The notes under the pieces: generated by a model
What the model was told of the DNA's origin: nothing
The model's database searches: none
The model's input: the letters and a program-made list of their open reading frames with translations, nothing else
Position numbers and translations under genes: made by a program
Shown: positions 1 to 6,293 of the stretch, piece by piece
How positions within the stretch are numbered: position 1 is the stretch's first letter
How the letters are laid out: each line of letters begins with the position of its first letter
Assembly: GCA_052168315.1 (NCBI GenBank)
Contig: JBQLZO010000073.1
Span: forward strand, 1-7,957
Length of the DNA: 7,957 bases
Reading direction: 5' to 3'
DNA from: JBQLZO01 sp052168315
GTDB lineage: Bacteria; Planctomycetota; Phycisphaerae; Phycisphaerales; UBA1924

Positions 1-11
1 CCCTCCCTCTC

Positions 12-38
12 CTCCGCGCCCTCCGCGCCTCCGCGGTG
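12..38. repeat. CTCCGCG triple repeat, intergenic
   Basis: Three copies of CTCCGCG stand at 12-18, 21-27 and 29-35, and the last runs into GGTG. The layout resembles, in GC-rich form, a CTCTGCG-type dispersed intergenic repeat that I recall from many unrelated bacterial genomes. That resemblance is from memory and unchecked. The copy lies about 110 nt upstream of the hydratase start and is flanked by C/T-rich DNA. It has no coding potential that I can support. Confidence 0.5.
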
Positions 39-136
39 CCCCCCTCCCCTCCCCGGATCAACGCCCGACACCCGTGCGCCATAGGATGGGGAAATGGAGG
101 GGTCGGGGCGATTGCCCGAACGAATCCCAACCGCCT

Positions 137-143
137 GAGGAGG
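137..143 (+). promoter_or_regulatory. Ribosome binding site of the hydratase gene
   Basis: GAGGAGG lies 4 nt before a GTG codon at 148. An in-frame TGA at 136-138 overlaps the upstream edge of this site. Translation in this frame therefore cannot start earlier, which fixes GTG 148 as the start. Confidence 0.8.
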
Positions 144-147
144 CTCC

Positions 148-1020
148 GTGTCCGTTCAAATCCTTCCTTATAACACCGACGATCACGGCATCGTCACCCT
201 CACGCTCACCCAGCCCGGCCGACCCGTCGTGGTGCTCGATGGCGACCTGCTCAAGTCCATCGCCGCCACCCTCGATGAGATCGCCCAGCTCCCGGACCTC
301 AAGGGCTTCATCCTCGCATCCGACTCCCGCGTCTTCGTCGCCGGCGCCAACCTCGAAGAAATCTCCGGGCTCTCCGACGACGACCTGCACGCCTACCTCC
401 GCTTCGGCGCCGAGGCCTTCATCAGGATCACGCGACTCCCGTGCACCTCTGTCGCCGCCATCCACGGCGCAGCGCTCGGCGGCGGGCTCGAGATCGCGCT
501 CCACTGCGACAAGCTCGTCGCCGCCCCGCCCGCCAACCCGGACAAGCCCTACCAGGTCGGGCTCCCCGAGGCCGGGCTCGGGCTCTGCCCCGGCTGGGGC
601 GGCACCGCCATGCTCGCCGCGCGCATCGACCCCGTCGAAGCGCTCAAGCAGGTCACCACCGGTCGCACCATGCCCTTCGATCAGGCTCGCTCCCTCAGCC
701 TCTTCGACGCCATCGCCGGCTCGCGCGATGCGCTGCTCGACCTCGCACGCACCCACGCGGCCGCACCGAAGCTCTCCGCCCGCGAGTATCCCCGCTTCGT
801 CGGCGATGATGATGTCGTCCCCCATGTCCGCGCTGCCAAGAACATCGCCCACGCCGACATCCCGGACACCCCCGCCGCGCAGGCCGTGCTCGAATGCACC
901 GACGCCGCCCTCACCCAGGGATGGGAGGCCTGCCTCGAAGCCGAGCGCGCCAACCTCGTCCGCCTCAGGCACACCGAACAGGCCCGCGCAGCGCTCGAGA
1001 AGTTCTTCGCAAAGGCCTGA
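148..1020 (+). CDS. Enoyl-CoA hydratase/isomerase family protein
   Basis: This 290-residue crotonase-fold enzyme probably hydrates trans-2-enoyl-CoA to 3-hydroxyacyl-CoA in cytoplasmic beta-oxidation. The oxyanion-hole segments are FVAGANLEEI (63-72) and HGAALGGGLEIALHCD (106-121). The glutamates equivalent to the two catalytic residues of classical hydratases appear as Glu115 (GGGLE) and Glu141 (GLPEAGLG), followed by PGWGG (148-152). Having both favours hydratase over isomerase or dehalogenase. The spacing between them is 26 residues rather than about 20, owing to a short insert (APPANPDKPYQ). The C-terminal part resembles the hydratase half of FadB/FadJ-type proteins, but no 3-hydroxyacyl-CoA dehydrogenase domain follows. 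The start is GTG, fixed by an in-frame stop at 136 and a good ribosome binding site. The dehydrogenase gene downstream supplies the preceding pathway step. Substrate chain length cannot be read from the sequence. Confidence 0.9.
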   Translation: MSVQILPYNTDDHGIVTLTLTQPGRPVVVLDGDLLKSIAATLDEIAQLPDLKGFILASDSRVFVAGANLEEISGLSDDDLHAYLRFGAEAFIRITRLPCTSVAAIHGAALGGGLEIALHCDKLVAAPPANPDKPYQVGLPEAGLGLCPGWGGTAMLAARIDPVEALKQVTTGRTMPFDQARSLSLFDAIAGSRDALLDLARTHAAAPKLSAREYPRFVGDDDVVPHVRAAKNIAHADIPDTPAAQAVLECTDAALTQGWEACLEAERANLVRLRHTEQARAALEKFFAKA

Positions 1021-1042
1021 GCAGACCCCCCGAAACCCGCGC

Positions 1043-1096
1043 CGAATCCCATCCCGCGCCCACGAATCCCATCCCCCGCCCCCGGCGAACCCATCC
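1043..1096. repeat. 20-bp direct repeat in the hydratase-dehydrogenase spacer
   Basis: CGAATCCCATCCC occurs at 1043-1055 and again at 1063-1075, giving a 20-bp period. A third, degenerate copy lacking one T (CGAACCCATCC) follows at 1086-1096. The repeats fill the centre of the 163-nt spacer between the two beta-oxidation genes. A related stretch, CGAATCCCAACC, lies at 121-132, just before the hydratase ribosome binding site. Role unknown: chance in C-rich spacer DNA, a binding site, or a duplication. Confidence 0.55.
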
Positions 1097-1183
1097 ACCG
1101 GCGAGCCATCGAAAGACACCCCGCCGGCTTGCACACACCAGCCCAGCAGAAAGGAGCCCGCGCCAGCCCGCGGGATACACACG

Positions 1184-3187
1184 ATGAGCGAGATCAAGGC
1201 AGACCTCAAGAAGCTCAAGGGCATCTCCGAGAAGGATGCCAAGATGCTGGCCGACGCCGAGGTCCTCCTCGGCCCCGATCCCACCGAGATGGGCTGGATC
1301 CAGAATGTCTTCTGGGGCAATGTCCGCGAGGAACTCGTCTTCCCCTACCCCGAGACCGACGCCGAAGAATCCGCACGCTGCGACCAGCTCATCGCCGAGC
1401 TCGACGATTACCTCCGCAACGAACACCCCGCCATCCAGATCGACCAGGAGCAGGACATCCCCCGCTGGGTCATCGACCGCCTGTTCAAGATGGGCGTGAT
1501 GGGCATGACCATCCCCAAGGAGTACGGCGGGCTGGGCATGGGCGTGACCTCGTATGTCCGCGTGCTCGAAAAGATCGGCGAGTACTGCGGCTCCACGGCC
1601 GTGCTCGTGTCTGCCCACCAGTCCATCGGCTGCAAGGCCGTCATGCTCTTCGGCAACGCCGAGCAGAAGAAGATCTGGCTCCCGCACCTGGCCAACGACT
1701 GGGTCTCGGCGTTCTGCCTCTCCGAGCCCAATGTCGGCTGCGATGCCGGCGGGCAGGAAACCAACTGCCATCTGTCCGAAGACGGCGAGCACTACATCCT
1801 CAACGGCGAGAAGAAGTGGGCCACCTCCGGCGCCATCTCCGGGCTCTTCACCGTCATGGCCAAGCAGAAAATGCCCAACGGCCAGACCCGCGTCACCGCG
1901 CTCGTCTGCACGCCGGACCTGCCGGGCATCGACATCTACTCGAAGAACCGCTCCAAGTGCGGCATCCGCGGCACATGGCAGGCCCGCATCCGATTCAAGG
2001 ATGTCCGCGTCCCCAAGTTCAACATGCTCCACCAGGAGGGCAAGGGCCTCAATGTCGCGCTGACCTGCCTGAACTACGGGCGCTGCACCCTCTCGGCCGG
2101 CATGCTCGGCTCCGCCCGCCGCTGCATGAACCAGGCCATCAAGTGGTCCCAGACCCGCTACCAGTTCGACCGCCCGCTGGGCGATTTCGAACTCGTCCGC
2201 ACCCGCATCGCCAACATGGCCGCGCTCTGCTACGCCATGGACTCGATGCTCTACATGACCACCGGGTTCCTCGACCGCAAGGATGAGGACATCCGCATCG
2301 AGACGGCCATCTGCAAGACCTTCTGCTCCGAGATGGGCTGGCGCGTCGTCAACGACGCCGTGCAGATCATGGGCGGTGAGTCCTACATGACCGAGAACGA
2401 GGTCGAGCGCGCCTTCCGCGATTCGCGCATCAACCTCATCGTCGAGGGTGCCAACGAGGTGATGCAGTCGTTCATCTTCGGGTACGGCGGAAAGGCCCTG
2501 GCCGAGCAGATGATCGGCATCAAGGACCGGCTGACCTGGTCCTCCGACCGCGGGCTCATCGCCAACATCTCCACCATCGCCTCCAACGGCTTCAAGCCGG
2601 CCATCCTCGCCAAGGCCCTGCCCCTCGCGGCCCAGCTCTACCTCGGCATCAAGGGCCCCATGCCGCAGATCACCAAGCTCCACCCGAGCCTCCGCGCCCA
2701 GGGCGAGCGCCTCTGCCGGCTCATCCGCGAGCACAACCACCAGTTCAAGATGGCCTCCAAGGTCAACGAAGAGAAGATCCTCGAGCGCCAGGTCGTCCAG
2801 GCACGCATCGCCGATGTCGCGATCTACATCCACGCCATGGCCTGCACCCTCTCGAAGCTCGACCAGCAGATCCGCAAGCAGGAAGAGGGCGTCGAGTTCG
2901 AGCGCGACAAGGCCGCGGCGCTGCACTTCCTCGACATCGCCGAGGTCGAGATCCACACCCGCTGGCGCCAGCTCCGCGACAACGCCGACGACTCGATGCG
3001 AAAGGCCGCCGCCGCCGCCATCGAGCACAACAACACGCTCCCCAACGACCGCTTCGTCATCCCCGAGCGATCACCCGTCGCCAAGGGCACCGGGCGAGCC
3101 CCCAACCAGGACGCCATCAAGCAGTTCCCCGGCGAGGGCTACCACCACGCCCACACGGGCCACGAGCCCGTCAAGGCCGGGGCATAA
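1184..3187 (+). CDS. Acyl-CoA dehydrogenase, long (VLCAD-like) type
   Basis: This 667-residue flavoprotein probably oxidises acyl-CoA to trans-2-enoyl-CoA using FAD and passes electrons to ETF. Residues 1-60 form an extension before the catalytic core. The N-terminal helical domain covers about 61-170. The first family signature is CLSEPNVGCDAGG (178-190), in the middle beta domain. The C-terminal helical domain carries RYQFDRPLGDFE (325-336) and QIMGGESYMTENEVERAFRD (394-413). Glu421 in IVEGANEVMQ matches the catalytic base of the VLCAD/MCAD group. About 230 further residues follow, as in VLCAD/ACAD9-type enzymes; ordinary bacterial members have about 380 in total. The usual GGxG(F/Y) of the second signature reads GGESY here. 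ATG 1184 was chosen because conserved sequence begins nearby. Its Shine-Dalgarno site is weak (GGGA at 1172-1175), and a better AAAGGAG at 1150-1156 is 27 nt away. It is probably cotranscribed with the hydratase gene. Confidence 0.92.
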   Translation: MSEIKADLKKLKGISEKDAKMLADAEVLLGPDPTEMGWIQNVFWGNVREELVFPYPETDAEESARCDQLIAELDDYLRNEHPAIQIDQEQDIPRWVIDRLFKMGVMGMTIPKEYGGLGMGVTSYVRVLEKIGEYCGSTAVLVSAHQSIGCKAVMLFGNAEQKKIWLPHLANDWVSAFCLSEPNVGCDAGGQETNCHLSEDGEHYILNGEKKWATSGAISGLFTVMAKQKMPNGQTRVTALVCTPDLPGIDIYSKNRSKCGIRGTWQARIRFKDVRVPKFNMLHQEGKGLNVALTCLNYGRCTLSAGMLGSARRCMNQAIKWSQTRYQFDRPLGDFELVRTRIANMAALCYAMDSMLYMTTGFLDRKDEDIRIETAICKTFCSEMGWRVVNDAVQIMGGESYMTENEVERAFRDSRINLIVEGANEVMQSFIFGYGGKALAEQMIGIKDRLTWSSDRGLIANISTIASNGFKPAILAKALPLAAQLYLGIKGPMPQITKLHPSLRAQGERLCRLIREHNHQFKMASKVNEEKILERQVVQARIADVAIYIHAMACTLSKLDQQIRKQEEGVEFERDKAAALHFLDIAEVEIHTRWRQLRDNADDSMRKAAAAAIEHNNTLPNDRFVIPERSPVAKGTGRAPNQDAIKQFPGEGYHHAHTGHEPVKAGA

Positions 3188-3250
3188 GGGAGATATAGAG
3201 TCCTCGAGCCCAATGGAGCGAGCCTGCACCAATCGGATCGAATTTCCAGC

Positions 3251-3256
3251 GGAGGG
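3251..3256 (+). promoter_or_regulatory. Ribosome binding site of the FG-GAP gene
   Basis: GGAGGG lies 7 nt before ATG 3264. An alternative in-frame ATG at 3213 has no such site and would put 17 polar residues ahead of the signal peptide, so this site decides the start. Confidence 0.75.
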
Positions 3257-3263
3257 CCAAGCA

Positions 3264-4454
3264 ATGCTGCGTCCGAGTTATTTCGTAATTCTGATTGCTA
3301 TTTTGTCGACCGTCGGCTTCGCCAGTTATCAACAACAGCACAGCGAACTCGCGCACGATCGCAAAATTATACCTAGTGATGGAGAGTGGGGCGATCGCTT
3401 CGGATCTTCCGTAGCACTAGCAGGTGAATCGGCGCTGATTGGGACCGAAGAGGGGATTGCTGCAGGGTCAGCGTATCTATTCAGTACGGCCTCCGGAGAT
3501 CGGATTGCAAAGTTGACTGCAGTACGATCGAAGGCAGAAGATTATTTCGCCTCAGCCATCGGATTGTCTGTGGACATCATTGTCATAGGTTGTCGATTCG
3601 ATGACGAACATGGTATAGACTCTGGCTCAGTCTACCTTTTTGATCGAAACACAAGACAGCGGAAGGCAATTCTACTTGCAAGCGACGGGTCGGAACGCGA
3701 TCATTTCGGCTACTCTGTCGGTGTTTCAAGCGAGAATATTGTTGTGGGTGCACCTCGAGACGACGACAAGGGTGAAAGCTCGGGAGCAATCTATGTATTT
3801 GATATCCGTGGACAGCAAACTAACAAGCTGACTCCCGGCGATGGTGCCCAAGGCGATCACTTTGGGCACTCCGTAGACATCTATGAAAATATGGCGATTG
3901 TCGGTGCGAGGAATGATGGCGACAAGGGGAAAGACTCAGGTTCGGCCTATATATTTAATATTAAGACTGGCCAGTTGATCGTGAAGCTGCTCCCCACAGA
4001 TGGTGTTCCAGGTGATCAGTTTGGCACTTCTGTCGCGATATACGACACCGTTGCTATCGTGGGAGTACCAAATTCAAGCAGCAGGGGAGAACGCTCGGGA
4101 TCGGCCTACCTGTTCGATGTCAATTCAGGTCGTCAGATCGCAAAACTTGTTCCAAATGACTTAGAAGCTGATGATCGCTTTGGAATCTCTGTTGCACGCT
4201 GGGGTAGATTTGCAGTTGTCGGCGCGCCTGGCAGAGGTTCGAAGGGTCCCGAGACTGGCGTAGCTTATGTCTTTGATGTAATGAGTCAGCAGATGATAGC
4301 GAAACTGCACGCTGGCGATGGTGCGGCTGGCGATGCATTTGGTCAGTCCGTCGCGATGTCCGACAGTTCGGTCATAGTTGGTGCGCCCGGTGATGACGAC
4401 AAAGGAAGGGACTCTGGATCGGTATATGTCTTCACGATCCCGGAGGCGCGCTAG
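3264..4454 (+). CDS. Exported FG-GAP repeat protein, seven-bladed beta-propeller
   Basis: This 396-residue protein has a signal peptide (MLRPS, then hydrophobic YFVILIAILSTVGFA, probable cleavage after Ala20). It then consists almost wholly of seven repeats: residues 34-82, 83-135, 136-187, 188-240, 241-293, 294-346 and 347-396. The consensus is KL-DGA-GD-FG-SVA---IVGAP-DDDKG--SGSAYVFD. FG is intact in six repeats and reads FA in the second. GAP is exact in repeats 3, 6 and 7. Asp-rich loops after GAP resemble the calcium loops of integrin-alpha repeats. Seven repeats would close a complete propeller. The protein stops right after the last blade, with no anchor, dockerin or PEP-CTERM tail, so it is probably periplasmic or secreted. 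Its ligand is unknown. The gene has about 50% GC and uses ATA, TTA and AGA codons that are rare in its neighbours, which suggests transfer or relaxed composition. A weak -10-like TATAGA (3194-3199) lies in the 76-nt gap after the dehydrogenase gene. Confidence 0.87.
   Translation: MLRPSYFVILIAILSTVGFASYQQQHSELAHDRKIIPSDGEWGDRFGSSVALAGESALIGTEEGIAAGSAYLFSTASGDRIAKLTAVRSKAEDYFASAIGLSVDIIVIGCRFDDEHGIDSGSVYLFDRNTRQRKAILLASDGSERDHFGYSVGVSSENIVVGAPRDDDKGESSGAIYVFDIRGQQTNKLTPGDGAQGDHFGHSVDIYENMAIVGARNDGDKGKDSGSAYIFNIKTGQLIVKLLPTDGVPGDQFGTSVAIYDTVAIVGVPNSSSRGERSGSAYLFDVNSGRQIAKLVPNDLEADDRFGISVARWGRFAVVGAPGRGSKGPETGVAYVFDVMSQQMIAKLHAGDGAAGDAFGQSVAMSDSSVIVGAPGDDDKGRDSGSVYVFTIPEAR
3363..4451 (+). repeat. 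Protein-level tandem repeat, seven units of about 150-160 bp
   Basis: The seven FG-GAP units encode 49, 53, 52, 53, 53, 53 and 50 residues. The first two are the most degenerate: repeat 1 has lost GAP, and repeat 2 has lost both FG and GAP and contains Cys110. Repeats 3, 4 and 7 are closest to the consensus. The DNA of the units has diverged, so this is an old duplication series and not a recent expansion. Confidence 0.8.
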
Positions 4455-4719
4455 CGACGATCTTCGAGGCTTCGTTTCTCGTAGTTACTCATACACAATT
4501 CTCAATTATAGACGAACTCGACCTCCTGCCGTGACGTGACCCGCTGGTTGCCGTGGCAGATTTCGCTCGGGCCGCAGACTCGGTACTCGGAGCCGGACGA
4601 AAAGCATTGCAACCTCCAACCACCGGTGGAACGCTGTTACATTTTCATCCGAACCTGCCTCACGCCTTTTCATAAGAACATGCTCGCTGCTGCGTGGACA
4701 TCCCTTGCCATCCCACTCG
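4455..4719. other. Intergenic gap without a recognisable gene
   Basis: This is DNA of moderate GC between the FG-GAP gene and the zinc-ribbon membrane protein gene. Short frames exist on both strands, but their translations show no domain, low complexity bias or preferred codons. I see no convincing terminator after the FG-GAP stop: the only stem, CGAG/CTCG near 4465-4482, is 4 bp. No strong promoter is evident before the next gene. Confidence 0.5.
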
Positions 4720-5547
4720 ATGGCCATGCGCCAATCCCGAGTCCTCCTACTTACGCTCAGTCCCACCGTGCGACGCGCCATCGCAATCAAACTGTTCGCC
4801 TGCCTGCTCGCTGGATTCCTCATCCAGAGCCTCGCTGCGATAGTCATCGACCTTAGATCGCCACTCGCACCTTCCGCCCGATGGAGCCTGAGAACCTACA
4901 CCGTGACATGGAACCGAGAGCGCGAAGCGGACCCGGTGATCGCGCTCGTTGAGGTGGAAGGTGATGGGGATTCCGAACTGGATCGACTCGGGCAGGCACC
5001 GACGAAGCTCTTCACAGCCCTGTTGCCACGCGGCCAGTCCGCGTCAATGCTGCATGCGGATGGATACCTTCTCGTGTTCCATGTGCAGGCCCGAGGTCTC
5101 TCTGTCCGATCGGCCGATACGGTCTGGATAAGTGAGTCCGGATCAAGGCTCAGTATCGGATCTTGGGGCCGCACTCAACGCTATCTCGCGGGCTGGCCAT
5201 GGCGTTCGTTGCACGCCACCATTGGTCCTGACGGTGCCGCGCACGGAGGCACAGTCGCCCTCAGACGCCTCGCGCATCCGCGACAGACCCACTTTCGCCA
5301 CCCGCTGTGTGCCCAGCCCGTGCAGCCACTCGTCCCCCTCACCCCCCGCCCTGCCCAGACCCTTGCGAACACGCTCGTCTTCGCCATCCCGTGCATGGCC
5401 ATCGCCTTCGCCATCCCAGCCATCCGCTCCCACCGCCGCCGCAAGCGCAACGCATGCCACGCCTGCGGCTACCAGCGCCAAGGCCTCCCCAACCCCACCA
5501 CCCCATGCCCCGAATGCGGGGTCCCGCCGCGCCCACAGCGCACCTGA
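4720..5547 (+). CDS. Membrane protein with C-terminal zinc ribbon, unknown function
   Basis: This protein of 275 residues has one hydrophobic helix near the N-terminus (about 20-43, AIAIKLFACLLAGFLIQSLA), a long domain of about 170 residues, and a second helix (about 214-235). A basic stretch (SHRRRKR) follows, then CHACGYQRQGLPNPTTPCPECG with Cys246, Cys249, Cys263 and Cys266. The four cysteines form a CxxC-x13-CxxC zinc ribbon. The layout matches a group of poorly studied proteins that I recall as common in Phycisphaerae, where the ribbon usually reads CxxCGYDLRGL...CPECG. By charge, the basic stretch and ribbon are probably cytoplasmic and the long domain external. The start is uncertain: ATG 4720, ATG 4726 and TTG 4705 are all possible, and none has a strong ribosome binding site. 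The last third is clearly richer in GC than the first. No function can be assigned. Confidence 0.72.
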   Translation: MAMRQSRVLLLTLSPTVRRAIAIKLFACLLAGFLIQSLAAIVIDLRSPLAPSARWSLRTYTVTWNREREADPVIALVEVEGDGDSELDRLGQAPTKLFTALLPRGQSASMLHADGYLLVFHVQARGLSVRSADTVWISESGSRLSIGSWGRTQRYLAGWPWRSLHATIGPDGAAHGGTVALRRLAHPRQTHFRHPLCAQPVQPLVPLTPRPAQTLANTLVFAIPCMAIAFAIPAIRSHRRRKRNACHACGYQRQGLPNPTTPCPECGVPPRPQRT

Positions 5548-5587
5548 TCTTCACAGATGCTTGATGCCCGATCCCTGATGCGTCCCC

Positions 5588-5617
5588 AAAAAACACACAG
5601 CCCCGCCAGAGCGGGGC
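5588..5617 (-). terminator. Rho-independent terminator of the minus-strand gene
   Basis: GCCCCGC (5600-5606) pairs perfectly with GCGGGGC (5611-5617) across a 4-nt loop. Read on the minus strand, the hairpin is followed by TGTGTG and then six T (5593-5588). It starts 45 nt past the stop codon of the 5663-6208 gene. No T-run follows on the plus strand, so it should act mainly on the minus strand, although the hairpin could slow the converging transcript. Confidence 0.75.
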
Positions 5618-5662
5618 CGAGCGAATCAGACCTGACTTTCCCCCCGCGCCGCGAGCGCTCAC

Positions 5663-6208
5663 TCACCCAACAATCTCAAACAAGCACTGCGTCCGCAGAA
5701 TCAGACCGCCCTGCGACATCAGGTGGTACCCCTGCGCGTGCACCTCCTTGCGGAAGCGCTGCACATCGATGATCGAGGCGCACCGACCGCCATCATCATC
5801 CCGCCACTCGTGGATCAGCGCATCGCTCTCGCGCCCGAACTCCAGCAGCTCGTCGTAGGTCGCTCGGTACAGCGGTTCCGGGAGCTGCTCGGTCTGCAGC
5901 GTCGAGGCGTAGTTGATCGTCTCCGTGAACTTCTCCTCGTGGTCACGCTCCCCGGCGCACGGCATCGCGGCCACGATCCCCCGGTCGGGAACGCAGTCCT
6001 CCTGATCGGTGATCAGCTCCGTCGCGCACTCGCCGTTGAACTGGAATCGCAGCAGGTGGCTCCCCGGCATCACCCAGGTCTCGAACTCATATCCCGCGTG
6101 CTCCAGCACCCGACGGGCCTTGACCTTGAACAACTCGGGGTGCAGCGCACGCCGGTACAGCACCAGCCGATAAGTCTGAAGGCTGCTCGATTTCGCTGGG
6201 GTGCTCAT
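5663..6208 (-). CDS. Uncharacterised cytoplasmic protein, possibly DUF2617-like
   Basis: This 181-residue protein has no signal peptide or membrane helix and a mixed alpha/beta composition. Notable stretches are YRLVLYRRALHPELFKVKARR (from residue 13), HAGYEFETWVMPGSHLLRFQF (from 37), an acidic middle (DQEDCVPD, 68-75), and ETINYASTLQTEQLPEPLYR (96-115). The pattern of a conserved Leu-His-Pro-Glu-Leu-Phe followed by Gly-Ser-His-x-Leu-Arg-Phe recalls DUF2617 proteins of planctomycetes and actinobacteria. That is memory only, and no function is known. I see no catalytic motif; the five cysteines (61, 72, 84, 143, 175) are not in a metal-binding pattern. ATG 6208 (MSTPAKSS) is preferred, with GGATG a few bases upstream. 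Upstream in-frame ATGs at 6220 and 6286 add residues that look non-conserved. It is transcribed alone, convergent with the zinc-ribbon gene, and has its own terminator. Confidence 0.75.
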   Translation of the reverse strand: MSTPAKSSSLQTYRLVLYRRALHPELFKVKARRVLEHAGYEFETWVMPGSHLLRFQFNGECATELITDQEDCVPDRGIVAAMPCAGERDHEEKFTETINYASTLQTEQLPEPLYRATYDELLEFGRESDALIHEWRDDDGGRCASIIDVQRFRKEVHAQGYHLMSQGGLILRTQCLFEIVG

Positions 6209-6293
6209 GCGATCATCCATCCATTCGCCGCGTGCGTGTGCCCACGCGACCCTGTGCCAATGCCCAAAGAGCCATCGGCAACCCACGATTTTC

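Noticed and set aside
82..87. TAGGAT as a -10 box for the hydratase gene
   Set aside because: Four of six positions match, but no -35-like hexamer lies at the right distance.
74..1183. Open frame upstream of and in frame with the dehydrogenase, giving a possible 1037-residue protein
   Set aside because: The extra 370 residues are Pro/Ser/Arg-rich and overlap the hydratase gene in another frame. The dehydrogenase homology begins after ATG 1184, so this is a chance open frame.
58..1320. Long minus-strand frame of 420 codons opposite the hydratase gene
   Set aside because: Its translation is Gly/Glu/Asp-rich low complexity, and it lies antisense to a clearly recognisable hydratase. Such frames are common in high-GC DNA.
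965..3028. Long minus-strand frame of 687 codons opposite the dehydrogenase gene
   Set aside because: The translation is repetitive Gly/Val/Leu/Asp/Ala with no domain. The plus strand has the conserved acyl-CoA dehydrogenase.
4506..4856. Short frames on both strands in the 4455-4719 gap
   Set aside because: No ribosome binding site, no domain, and they overlap the start of the zinc-ribbon gene.
6229..6248. Inverted repeat CGCGTG-8-CACGCG near the minus-strand start
   Set aside because: Six GC-rich base pairs with an 8-nt loop; too likely by chance and without supporting context.
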